Source of the DNA: Culex pipiens pallens
Taxonomy: Eukaryota; Arthropoda; Insecta; Diptera; Culicidae
NCBI RefSeq assembly: GCF_016801865.2
Contig: NC_068939.1
Coordinates: 156,432,240-156,496,239, forward strand
Length of the DNA: 64,000 bases
Reading direction: 5' to 3'
The notes below the pieces were generated by a model, which worked only from the letters and a program-made list of their open reading frames with translations, ran no database searches and was not told where the DNA came from. Both the position numbers and the translations under genes were made by a program. Shown one piece after another: positions 1 to 10,993 of the stretch. Position 1 is the stretch's first letter, and the number at the start of each line of letters is the position of its first letter.

Positions 1-3000
1 TTTTTTTTCGAAAAGTTCGATTGATTTTTTGCGTGCTTCATCTCCTCTCGCTTTCGCGGGTCAAAAAAGTTCGCAAGCAAAAAAGGCTTTTTTTGCGATT
101 ATTCCATCCCAGCTTGCCTCCCTTTTTTCAAAATTATTGAATATTGTCATGTCACCTTGGCCTGACCCTAATTTTCGACAAACAAATGGATACACAAAGT
201 TATTTATTGCTGACAAAATCATTTCCGAAAACGTAGAGAATTACTCCATTTGAGCTAAGCGACAAGCAGCTTAACTGGATCCAGCAAACAACTTTCAACA
301 AAAAATAATAATGTAGGCAAGTGAAACCATTGTGTATTAAATCAAGGTTATTGTGAATTTGGAACAAAGTATATTGATAAATAATTGCGATACAGTTTGG
401 CATGACACTTAACTTGGTGTTTTCAAAAAGCTATGTAATCGAAAAAGCTTTTGAAGATGATCATGTAATAAATAGTTAATTAAGACTCTAAAAAATGTCA
501 AATTTCCAGCCATGTTCGGTGGCCCAAACCTTCCACATGACCTATTGGCTCAGCAAGTGTAACTTATTGTTTACAAACATCGTATAGTTAGTAGCCCAAA
601 AGACTTGGCGAGAGCTTGCTGCACAACGAATACGCCGGTAATGGGCCACTTGTGAGTCGTCGTCTGAACCCAAAAATAAAGCCAATGAAAATAAAAACCC
701 CGCAGCGGAACTGCTCGAACGTGTTTTGGCGCGAATGTCACTGAACTTGGAACTTGGACGATTCGAACGCACCGCAGAGAGCACGTTTTGCCTTTCAAAG
801 TACGAGAGCGCGCTGGAATCGTGCAGTTGGTGAAGGTTCTTTGCGGTGTTTGGCTCGCCGCGGTAAAGATGTTTCAAGGAAGTCTTTGGGTAGCGAACGT
901 GGTTCGAGTTTATGCTGGGTGATATGGTGCTGCATTTAAATTCAAGGTTCATTCTAAACAGTGACGAGCTGCGATTAAATCATACGCGTCTGATTATGAA
1001 TAATTCCAGCGATTTCAACGTGCACTTGGTGGGGTTTTGGGTTCGTCGCCTGTTCAGACGTTCAAGTTTTCCAGAGTTATTTCTGCCAGCATTCTTAACC
1101 TTTAATTAACAAATCAACTGCGAAATTCCGAACGGAAGTCAGCTTTCTTCTCGTCAGATTCGAAGTTCAAGTGCACGGCATAATATAAACATCAACAAAC
1201 AGAATGTGAGAATGAGCCGAAAACGACCAAAGCCGAAGAAACAGAAGTTTCCAATTTTCAAGGTTGAAGCTCTCGTCTCGAAGAGCTAAGCTAGGTATGT
1301 GCAGCCAAGCCGAGCCAAACTCGTTGGTTGTACGTGCCAACTTTGGACCCGGGTGCCAGGCCAAATGATGCTCACTAAGTCATCTCGGCGAAGCTGTGTT
1401 TAGATGAAAAATTGCAACAAAAAAAACGCAAGTCACTTTATGTGTCCACGTTAGTCGCTTTACTAGTCATAGCTGCAAGTTATGCCTATGGCAGCTCACA
1501 GGACCATAGCTGTATACTCTAGCCAATCTAGCACGACACAGTTAGGGTTCAAGCGTTAGGTGAACTAAGAAACAACTTTCGGCTCAATGTGGTAACTTGA
1601 CGAAGCCATGAGCTATAAAGCAAAACTTGTTTTATTCAACCGTACGGGGCATTTGATACTGGTCAAACATTCGTAATGAGTTTTTCATCTAAAAACAAGT
1701 TTGGTTTCTTTTTAATTGTTGTAAATGTTTTAGAATGAAAAAAAAACCGTTCTCGGGTGAGTTTTCAAAAATCTGTAAGAGCCACCGTGACCTCCTACTC
1801 TCATATTCTTTTTCTCCAAATTGTAACAAAATTTCATTTATTTTAAGTTTGGGGCACTTGAAAGACGTGTAGATGAACAATCTTAAGCATTTTGAAATTG
1901 GTTTTCCGTTAGTAGGTCGAATATCGATGCAAAAATTGCTTTGTTTACCATTGGCTGTTACGTCTTTTTGAAAACTAATTCGAGAGTTCAACATTTTCAA
2001 ACAAACCAAATTACATACTAGAATAATAATCCAAATGATTACTTTTCACTCCACTCATTGTGTGCACTCCATTAGCAACATAGATCACGTTTACCCTTCC
2101 GAATGTGTTTACCGATGAACGCATCAATTTAAACCTGAAGCTGCCACCCCACGGGCTATGTGTTTAAACGTAAATAAACACGGCTCATTTGGTGTGTGGC
2201 CACTAAGCACACCTAATACCGCGGCGGGAGGTGCCGCCCCGAGACGCGTGCTCAGAGCCAATTCGCTCAATGGTTGGGGGATTTATTGGTTCTATAAAGC
2301 ATACTTAGTGCCGCAAACTATAGCTACTTAAAGTGAGTTGTTTGCGTTGCAAGTGATGATGCATTTAACCAGCACTTTGCATAATTTCATGGAAACTGAG
2401 GGAGAGAGAGAGTACTTACTTAAATTTTTTTATAGTTTTTTATATAGTATTCACATTTGGAAAGAGTGCTACTAATAATTTTTATTTTATCTTTTAAATA
2501 TTTTTACATAAAGAAAACTTTAATCATATCTCAATTTTTTTCAAAGTATTTCTGCAAAATGTTTTAAATTAGAAATTTTGTTTATTTTTTTTTTCAAATT
2601 TAAGCATCTTTATACGCAGTTTACCCAGATGTTAGCCAGAGACACTACCGGTCAACATGCCGCTTTTAATTAGAGCTTTGGAGAACTAATTATAGAATGC
2701 CATATTCTACCTTTCAACAGGTTTTTCATGTGTTTGTGTGTTTTGTGATCCTCACTCGATGATAGTGCGAAAAATGTGTGCAGGTTAACATTCCATTCGT
2801 GAAGTAAACCAAACCCTTCATTACCGGTACATTACAGTACATATTACAGCTTTTCAAGCACTGGGCAATTCTCTGCAACCTTGAACAACGAATATTTTCT
2901 GCATTGTTTATTTAGTTGAAACTTTGTAAAGCCATGATCGCTGTCCTGCTCGTTCCTAACGTAAACATCCACTGACGTAAGCAGGACAGACTGTTTGTTA

Positions 3001-3690
3001 ACACTTCGGCTTTGGCCCATTTACATTCTTTTGCTTGATATGACCATCCCTAGAAGCTATTTTGCAGCATTAAATCGTCCATACAAATCTGAAAAAAATA
3101 CAGCTGTCCATATAAAAATGCTATCAAATTATTTTGGAACGGATTTTCTCATTGAATTGGTGTCTTCAGCAAGACTCGGTTATCGGAAGTCCTTGCAAAA
3201 CATCAATTCAAATAATGAAATGTTCGAAAAATCGAATTAATTTTTTTTTGTTTTGATTGAGTTTTTAAAAATAAATTTTTAATTTTTAATTTTGCAGAAT
3301 TGCATTGTTTTCAAGTTTAAGACGCTTAAAATAGATTTTTTGTATAAAAAAACCTTCTAAATTATTTACCTGTAGACACAATGATCCTGCTTAAAACATC
3401 ATAATCTCTTGAAGATTTGCTTTAAAAACATTTTTAAGCAATACTCACGGATGCTGATAGAAAAACTAACAGGTTACATAAGGTTAACTTAGTATCGATA
3501 TCAATAATCAATTTTCAAATGACAACAGCAAGAAATATTCAAATTAAAGGTCTTCCTTTATTTTTTATTTTTTTTTTAGACTTAATAGATCAGAAAATAG
3601 CAAGAATTGTTTTTTTTTAAATTAAATCCTACTTAAATATAAAAAAAAAACAATTGGAGGCAAAAATCGTCATAACTCACTTTTTATTTG
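1..3690. other. AT-rich intergenic DNA, no gene recognised
   Basis: Long A/T runs and short unconserved open frames only. A GC-richer patch at about 560-1110 could be a promoter or untranslated exon, but no protein family or splice chain supports this. A short GA run occurs near 2400. Confidence 0.5.
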
Positions 3691-5160
3691 GGTAATTCTC
3701 TACCAACTCACACAGCAGTTGCCCCGACCCCTCTTCGATTTGCGTGAAACTTTGTCCTAACGGGTAACTTTTCTCCCTGATCACGAATCCGAGGTCCGTT
3801 TTTTGATATCTCGTGACGGAGGGGCGGTACGACCCCTTGCATTTTTGAACATGCGAAAAAAGAGGTGTTTTTCAATAATTTGCAGCCTAAAATTAGACGC
3901 CCGATTTGATGGCGTACTCAGAATTCCGAAAAAAACGTATTTTTCATCGAAAAAAATACTAAAAAAGTTTTAAAAATTCTCCCATTTTCCGTTACACGAC
4001 TGTAAAAAATTTTGGAACTTGTCATTTTATGGGAATTTTAATGTACTTTTCGAATCTACATTGACCCAGATGGGACATTTTTTCATTTAGAACAAAATTT
4101 TTCATTTTAAAATTTCGTGTTTTTTCTAACTTTGCAGGGTTATTTTTTAGAGTGTAACAATGTTCTACAAAGTTGTAGAGCAGACAATTACAAAAAAAAT
4201 GATGTATAGACATAAGGGGTTTGCTTATAAACATCACGAGTTATTGCGATTTTACGAAAAAAAAGGTTTTGAAAAAGTTGGTCGTCGTCGATCATGGCCG
4301 TTCATGGTCACCCGCGACAGACACGGACGACGAAACAAAGAGAAACGCAAAAAGTTACTTTTTCAAAACTTTTTTTTCGTAAAATCACAATAACTTGTAA
4401 TGTTTATAAGCAAACTCCTTATGTCTATATATAATTTTTTTTTTAATTGTCTGCTTTACAACCAGTAGCGTGCCCAGCTCTTCGAGGAAGGTGGGGCAAT
4501 TATATGGACGTATAGAAAATTTCGTCGTTTATGTACGCCCCCTGACTAAAACTAGAACAAATTTCTGAGGATGGTGGGGCAGTTGCCCCATGTTGCCCCA
4601 CCCCTGTGCACGCCAGTGTCTACAACTTTGTAGAACATTGTTACACTCTAAAAAATAACCCTGCAAAGTTAGAAAAAACACGAAATTTTAAAATGAAAAA
4701 TTTTGTTCTAAATGAAAAAATGACCCTTCTGGGTCAATGTAGATTCGAAAAGTACATTAAAATTCCCATAAAATGACATGTTCCAAAACATTTTACAGTC
4801 GAGTAACGGAAAATGGGAGAATTTTTAAAACTTTTTCAGTGTTTTTTTCGATGAAAAATACGTTTTTTCGGAATTCTGAGTACGCCATCAAATCGGGCGT
4901 CTAATTTTACATAAAAGTCCCCTTGACACCAAATTTCTATCTCATCACCGTTTCAGGCTGCAAATTATTGAAAAAACCCCTTTTTTCGCATGTTCAAAAA
5001 TGGAAGGGGTCGTACCGCCCCTCCGTCACGAGATATCAAAAAACGGGCCTCGGATTCGTGATCAGGAGCAAAAGTTACCCCTTAGGACAAAGTTTCACGC
5101 AAATCGAAGGGGGGTCGGGGCAACTTTTCCCGATTTCGTGTGAGTTGGTAGAGAATTACC
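3691..5160. repeat. Foldback element with long inverted arms
   Basis: The sequence starting at 3691 (ggtaattctctaccaactca) returns as its reverse complement ending at 5160. The arms match along most of 3691-4265 and 4365-5160, with about 100 bp of unique spacer near 4270-4365. The right arm is interrupted at 4462-4620 by a smaller element. There is no transposase frame, so this is a non-autonomous foldback or MITE-like element. Confidence 0.8.
4462..4620. mobile_element. MITE nested in the foldback right arm
   Basis: This 159-bp insert breaks the palindrome. It is flanked by TACAA at 4457-4461 and 4621-4625. Its ends are imperfect inverted repeats (ccagtagcgtgcccag and, from the other end, acactggcgtgcacag). 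The uninterrupted left arm near 4160-4185 shows the pre-insertion sequence. Confidence 0.65.
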
Positions 5161-5293
5161 TATTTCTTATTTCGTAAAATCGCTACATTCAAATTGTGAA
5201 CTCGAAAATGTTTCAAAGAATTTGATATTTTTGCAAAGAAAAAAATCATCTTTCTGTAATATTTTTGCTAAACTACTGGAAAATGCATTTTAA

Positions 5294-5730
5294 AATACTT
5301 TTTTGCAATTCCGTCGTGAAACTACTTACTTTTCCTGTCATTCTTGAACGACGAAATAGCCTACTTTTCTGTACCAAAAATAACAGAATCGAATAGCAAC
5401 ACTTTTCAAAATAAATGCTGAAAAGTTCTACTTTTCAGCACTGAAATGGGTGCTGAAAAGTTGAACATTTCAGCACTTGTTTCGAAAAGTAACACTTTTC
5501 AACATTTTTTGATTTAAACGATTTATTGACAAAATACATGAAAATTCGACTTAAAATTTCACTCAATGGGTGTTTTTCGAAATTGCAAAAAATGTTGTAT
5601 GGAACTCGTTGCGAAACTTGATTTTTTCAGCACTCGTCGTATTTATCCAACTCGGTGAACCTCGTTGAATAAATGTACGACTCGTGCTGAAAAAATCCTC
5701 TTTTTGCAACTTGTTGCATAAACTACTATT
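5294..5730 (+). repeat. Dispersed repeat, copy A
   Basis: About 437 bp that recurs in reverse orientation at 46246-46683 inside the first intron of XPC-B. The interior has short inverted motifs built on gctgaaaagt. No coding capacity. Likely a MITE or short foldback family. Confidence 0.75.
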
Positions 5731-6186
5731 ATTCATTCATATGTTAGAACCAAAGCTGTGTTTCCATCATTTATCAAAAAGCCACATAGTAAAGCCTAGG
5801 TACCCCAACGAAATCCAGTATACCTCCGGTAATTTGACCATATTTTCCCCCTTCCGACAGTTAAAAATATTTAAAAATTTTGAACTTTTGCAACCGGATG
5901 CAATTTTGACAATTCTACTAAAAGTTATAAGATACCTAAGAAAAAAGCGCCCTTTTGAAATGATAATTTTGATTATTTTTTTTTTCAAAATATTGTTTTC
6001 GAAAAATCTGAAAAAATATTAACATTGAAAATCGGACCATTAATAGTTGCTGAGAATTAGGTCAAACATATTTTATGCATAAAATTTCGATCATTACCAA
6101 AAATCACTATTTTTTCACAATTCCCCCCCATTCAGTGAGGTACTCCTGGATATTAGCTCCTGAAAAGTGCTTTAAAAGTGCAAAAA
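5731..6186. other. Spacer upstream of the gag-type ORF
   Basis: AT-rich sequence with no recognised gene. The 60 bp before 6187 are less AT-rich and may be the 5' untranslated part of the gag-bearing element. Confidence 0.35.
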
Positions 6187-7404
6187 ATGCCTCACGGCAA
6201 GAAAAAGAGGCAGTCCTCACCAGCAGGATCGGCAGATTTGAAGAAGCTAAAGAATGCCGAAGCGCTACCTGCAAAGCCAGGCAGTTTGAGCAAGGACGCT
6301 CAAAAATTGTCTGGAAACCAGTTCGCTACCCTCCCTGTGGACGTGAGCGAGAAGGAAGAATTTGAACGACGGGAAAAGTTGCCACCCATTTTTGTGAAAA
6401 CATCGGATTCGGTGCGAAAGTGGATGACCGGATTTATCAAATCTGGTGCTTTACGAGCTTCCATTCGCTTGTGTGCTGATGGACTCAAAATTCTGCTACC
6501 TACCAGAAAGGATTACAACTACGTTCGGGATTTCCTGAACAACACAAAGATTGAATACTACAGCCATGACGATCCAGGTAAACGCCCCATGAAACAGGTC
6601 CTCCGAGGCCTGTACGACATGGATGTGAGTGTGCTGAAAGAAGAGCTCAAGACTCTTAAGTTGAACGTGATCGAAGTCTTCAAGATGACGAGACACAACA
6701 AGGACATCAAGTATCGTGATCAACTGTACCTGGTTCATCTCGAGAAAGGATCGACAACGCAGTCTGAGCTGAAGGCAGTTCGGGCAATTTTCAACATCAT
6801 CGTGACTTGGGAACGTTATCGTCCAGTGCACCGTGACGTGACACAATGTTCGAACTGTTTGCAGTTTGGACATGGTCGAAGGAACTGTTTCATCAAGAGT
6901 CGTTGTGCAACCTGCGGAGGTGAGCACAAAACACAAGCTTGCGAAACAATCAACGAGAACATCGAAGCGAAATGCTTCAATTGCGGCGGCGACCATTCTA
7001 CCAAGAATCGGAGCTGCCCAAAACGTGCTGAGTTTGTAAAAATTCGGCAGCAAGCGACGACGAGGCACCAACCAAATCGTCGCAAAACACCACCAACTTT
7101 CACGGACGTGGATTTTCCTGCTTTGGCGTCACCTGGAGCGGGATCTGTTCGAGTGGTTCCAAATCTGCATCCATTGCCGTTGAATCGGCGGCAAAGAGTT
7201 GCAGAGAATACAACACCTCCAGGCTTCAGTCAGCGACAGAGGGAAAACCAACCAACATCAACGGGTGAAGGCAGTAGTGACCTGTTTTCACCACAAGAAC
7301 TTCTGAACATTTTCATCGAGATGACAACAACACTGCGTGGTTGCAAAACTCGCCAGGATCAAGTAAGAACGCTTGGAGCATTTATCTTAAAATACAGTTC
7401 GTAG
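6187..7404 (+). CDS. Gag-like ORF1 protein of a Jockey-type non-LTR retrotransposon
   Basis: An uninterrupted 405-aa frame from the ATG at 6187. The N-terminus is basic (MPHGKKKRQ). The middle, from about residue 55, resembles the conserved region preceding zinc knuckles in Jockey-clade gag proteins. CCHC-type knuckles follow at about residues 220-280 (CSNCLQFGHGRRNC, CATCGGEHKTQAC, CFNCGGDHSTKNRSC). The C-terminal block (TTTLRGCKTRQDQ) is the usual end of mosquito Jockey gag proteins. Such proteins bind element RNA and form RNPs. No endonuclease or reverse-transcriptase frame follows; an AT-rich tail with AATAAA-like signals lies at about 7545-7590. It could be a gag-only derivative, a truncated copy or a domesticated gag. 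Which of these applies cannot be told here. Confidence 0.85.
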   Translation: MPHGKKKRQSSPAGSADLKKLKNAEALPAKPGSLSKDAQKLSGNQFATLPVDVSEKEEFERREKLPPIFVKTSDSVRKWMTGFIKSGALRASIRLCADGLKILLPTRKDYNYVRDFLNNTKIEYYSHDDPGKRPMKQVLRGLYDMDVSVLKEELKTLKLNVIEVFKMTRHNKDIKYRDQLYLVHLEKGSTTQSELKAVRAIFNIIVTWERYRPVHRDVTQCSNCLQFGHGRRNCFIKSRCATCGGEHKTQACETINENIEAKCFNCGGDHSTKNRSCPKRAEFVKIRQQATTRHQPNRRKTPPTFTDVDFPALASPGAGSVRVVPNLHPLPLNRRQRVAENTTPPGFSQRQRENQPTSTGEGSSDLFSPQELLNIFIEMTTTLRGCKTRQDQVRTLGAFILKYSS

Positions 7405-7937
7405 TTTACTCGTTCTAGTGATTTTGAATATTTCAATGAATTTATTTTTTATTAGTTTTAAGTTAGGATTAGTTGTTAAAGTGATTTTTTTTTTCTTTTT
7501 TACCCAAATGTATTCGATTCAATGCAAAAATGTAAAACAATTTGAAGTAAATAAAATAAATGTGATCAGTTAATAATAAAACGAAAAATACAACAAAGAT
7601 GAAGAGCATGAGGCCATACCACTTAGCATGTAAAAGAAATGAAAAAAAAACTATTTTTTCAAAAAATCATAACTCGGCGGCAGAATTGTTGACACATACT
7701 TCTCTAAGGTGCTTATATCCCCTAAAAAATATAAAAAAAATCTCGGAAATAAAAAAAATACGTATTTTGGGAAATTGAGTTTTTGTGAAAAAAAAAGTTA
7801 CTGCTCAACAATACCTACAACAAAAACTTTCCCGAAAAGAAAATTAATTCAAAAGTTACATATTTGCGAATATTTACGTATCATTTTTGTATGAACAGCT
7901 GCCAAAATTGTATGAAGAATTGTATGGGTTGATCTGG
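7405..7937. repeat. Element 3' tail and dispersed repeat fragment
   Basis: After the gag stop there is an AT-rich tail with several AATAAA-like hexamers. At about 7640-7930 lies a repeat resembling the ends of the element at 12230-13870, sharing the motif around cagctgccaaaattgtatg. No gene is seen. Confidence 0.45.
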
Positions 7938-8169
7938 TACGTTTCGCCGAATGTCGTTTCGCCGACGGTCATTTCGCCGAATGTCGTTTCGCCGAATGGT
8001 ACGTTTCGCCGAATGGTACGTTTCGCTGAAAGTCATTTCGCCGAATGGACGTTTCGCCGAATTGAATAAAAATTAACTTTTTTGTACAATTTATGCTATT
8101 TGTTCGCTGCAGTGCCATCTTGTAATTCACTCATGCAAACTTGAGAAGGAGTGGCAAGATAATAATATA

Positions 8170-9420
8170 ATAAATTAAAAAGTAAAGAACGTCTCATGTT
8201 TCAAAGAATGCAAAAAGTCACAGAAATATTTCTAAATGTTATGCTAAAAAACAAAAAAACTGCTCACGTGTGAAAGATTGCAAAACCTAACAAAAATTAT
8301 AGAAATAATATGCTTAAAAAACTAAATGTACATAAAATCACCGAAATAATTGAAAAATATGCCAAAAATAAAGAATGCAAAAACTAACAGCAATTTTGCA
8401 AAATTTTGTGCTGAAAACCAAAAGAACTGCTCATGTTTGAAAGAATGCAAAACCTCCCAAAAATTATACAAATAAATTGCTTGAAAAACAAAGAATGCAA
8501 AAACAAACAGAAATAATCTAAATAATAAGCAGCCAATTACAAGAACTGCTCATGTTTGAAAGAATGCAAAAACTCACAGAATTTAAAAAAAATATGCTTA
8601 AATACAAAGAATGCAAAAACTAACAAAAAAATTCCAAAATGAAATCCCAAATAAAAATCAAAAGAACTGCTCATGTTTGAAAGAATTCAAAAACTCACAA
8701 AAATTATACAAATAATTTGCTTAAAAAACAAAGAATGCAAAAACAAACAGAAATAATCAAAATTATAAGCAGAAAATAAAAAAAACTGTTCATGTTTGAA
8801 AGAATGCAAAAACACTCAGAAATAATTTTAAAAATATGCTCAGTAAACAAAGATTGCAAAAACTACCAGCATTTTTCAAAATGTTATGCCGAAAATCAAA
8901 AGAACTCCTCATGTTGGAAAGAATACAAAAACTTACAAAAATTATACAAATATTACACTCAAACCCCGATGGTTTCACACCAACTGTTGTTAAACGAACG
9001 GGGTCACTTTTTAGTTTGACACCCCTTTTACACGGAGTTCACACAAACTACCAAACGTTTGTTTTGATAGTGTGCGTGAGCGCCGTGTAAAAAGTGACAG
9101 TTCGTTTTTACTAAAAGAGTGTCAAACGAAAAAGTGACCAACCACCGGGGGTTGAGTGCATGCTTAAAAAAACAAAGAATGCAAAAACTAACAGAAATTT
9201 ATCAAAATTATAAGCAGAAAATTAAAAGAACTGCTCATGATTAACAGAACGCAAAAACTTACAGAAATAATTCAAATGATATATTAAAACAAGAATGCAA
9301 AAAACTAACAGAAATTGATGCAAAAACTCACAGAAATGATTTAAAATTGTTTGCTGCAATTAAATAACTGCTTATATTTGAAAGAATGCAAAAACTCGCA
9401 CAATTTTTTTCAACTAGATT
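8170..9420 (+). repeat. Tandem array of a unit of about 120 bp
   Basis: The landmark ctgctcatgtttgaaag recurs near 8428, 8546, 8667, 8785 and 8905, spaced 118-121 bp. Units contain caaagaatgcaaaaac and have diverged from each other. The array is split by the MITE at 8956-9158. Confidence 0.75.
8956..9158. mobile_element. 203-bp MITE inside the tandem array
   Basis: Left end cactcaaaccccgatggtt and right end (read inward) cactcaacccccggtggtt form terminal inverted repeats. The array resumes at 9159. The target-site duplication is not clear. Confidence 0.7.
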
Positions 9421-9712
9421 ATTTTTTAAGCGATTGTTTATGCATGTTATAATGCATAAACTTATAAAAATAACATACTAAGAAACAAAAAAAAATTTTT
9501 TTTTAAAGATTGCAAAATCTCCTTTTAGGGACATTATACTTTTTCAAAATATTTTAATACAATTTGTGCTATTTTATATATTTATTTTACGTTTATTTGT
9601 CAATTCGGCGAAACGTCCCATTCGGCGAAACGTCCCATGCGGCGAAACGACATTCGGCGAAATTACCTTCGGCGAAATGACCGTCGGCGAAACGACATTC
9701 GGCGAAATGTCC

Positions 9713-10993
9713 CGCACCCGTATGGGTGTACAAATGACACAAAAAAGCTTTTTTGATCCTTACACGGATAAAAAACAGTTCCCAAATCGTGCACAAGCGT
9801 TCACGAAACTCAGGACCACGAACAGAGTGTTCAAATACCATGGTACGTTTTTGAAAAACAAAATAAATTACATACAATGATTTTAACGTTTGAATTAAGA
9901 GTATTTTCAAATTCATCGTACACCTGTCCAGGTATTTTGCAATAAGCTTCCAAAATATCTAAATATTGACGAAAAATATTTTTTGCGAGAAAAAAAAGGA
10001 AATTGGGATTTCATAAAAATTCGAAAATATTTAAACGAGCCCAAACATGCTAAATATGAATATCAATGCAGAAAAATGTATTTCTGATTGTTTTCAGTTG
10101 ACTGATTTTATCTTGTTATGTTTTTTCTAATTTATTCAGCCTATTTCACAACATCCACTAATATTTTCCCAAGCATTGTTTGTTGTTATATTGATCAATA
10201 CGTATGTTTATATCTTTTGCCTGTTTTTCACATGTAGTTGCCTCTGTGCTATCTTCAGCTAACTAGGGCATAGAAATCCCAGCAAGCTTAATACAATAGA
10301 GCACAGTGGCATCGATGTTTCTCTATAAAACTTTTCCATAAGCTTTTAAAGTGCAATAAATTACGTTGTAACGGTTTTATCATAGTTCAGGACAAAACAG
10401 AAAACAAACTGCAGTCTTATTTTGACTTAAAATACATGAGATGTTACTTTAAAAACACGGAGTAAATCTGACATTTAAAAAAATACTAATTCACTTAAAA
10501 CAAATCGTTTCGTTGTATAAGGTTTATAATGATTTGGTAGAACCATGATAAAAAGTTATTTCGAAAATTAAAAAAAGTACTATAATTGTAATTCTTTGAA
10601 CTTTTTCTTAAACTGGTAACATCTTGATTGCATACCATTTTCTCCATAACTCAAATCGCACAAAATTTACAAACATCTTAATTGATTCAACACGTGTTAC
10701 GCCAATTAATTCCTATTTGCAGGGTCGGGTCTCCCCCAGGCTGGCGTCCATTAGCTGTCCCATATCAATTAAAACTTAACAAGCTCACAGCTTGATGCAA
10801 ATCGTTTCGAATGAGTGGCGCAAATAATTATCTATCCTCTTTCCATCTCTTTCCAGGAAACCCGGACAGATATCTTAGATTCTGAGCATTTTCCATCAAA
10901 AATCGCCATAAATATGGTTTGATTGGGAGAGCAACTCGTAACTCATCGTGAGGAGTGCACGATCTGATTGGACGAAATATTTCATCTGGAGTG
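9713..10993. other. Intergenic DNA upstream of the OSTalpha-like gene
   Basis: AT-rich, with no coding sequence recognised. The promoter of the downstream gene should lie here, but no TATA box can be assigned with confidence. Confidence 0.4.

Larger units (their letters stand above)
7938..9712. mobile_element. Foldback element with tandem-repeat arms
   Basis: The left arm (about 7938-8066) is a tandem array of ttcgccgaatg-like units. The right arm (about 9600-9712) carries the inverse units (cattcggcgaa). The interior holds a second tandem array (8170-9420, about 120 bp per unit) and a nested MITE. Arms of short tandem subrepeats are typical of foldback-type DNA elements. There is no transposase frame. 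Confidence 0.75.

Noticed and set aside
4160..4393. Short plus-strand frame in the foldback spacer
   Set aside because: It lies across a palindrome arm and spacer, basic low-complexity translation, no family.
6178..6186. Upstream GTG as start of the gag-like ORF
   Set aside because: The ATG at 6187 is three codons downstream in the same frame and is the normal eukaryotic choice.
8170..9420. Regularly spaced repeats resembling a CRISPR array
   Set aside because: The whole 120-bp unit repeats, with no unique spacers, in a eukaryotic foldback element.
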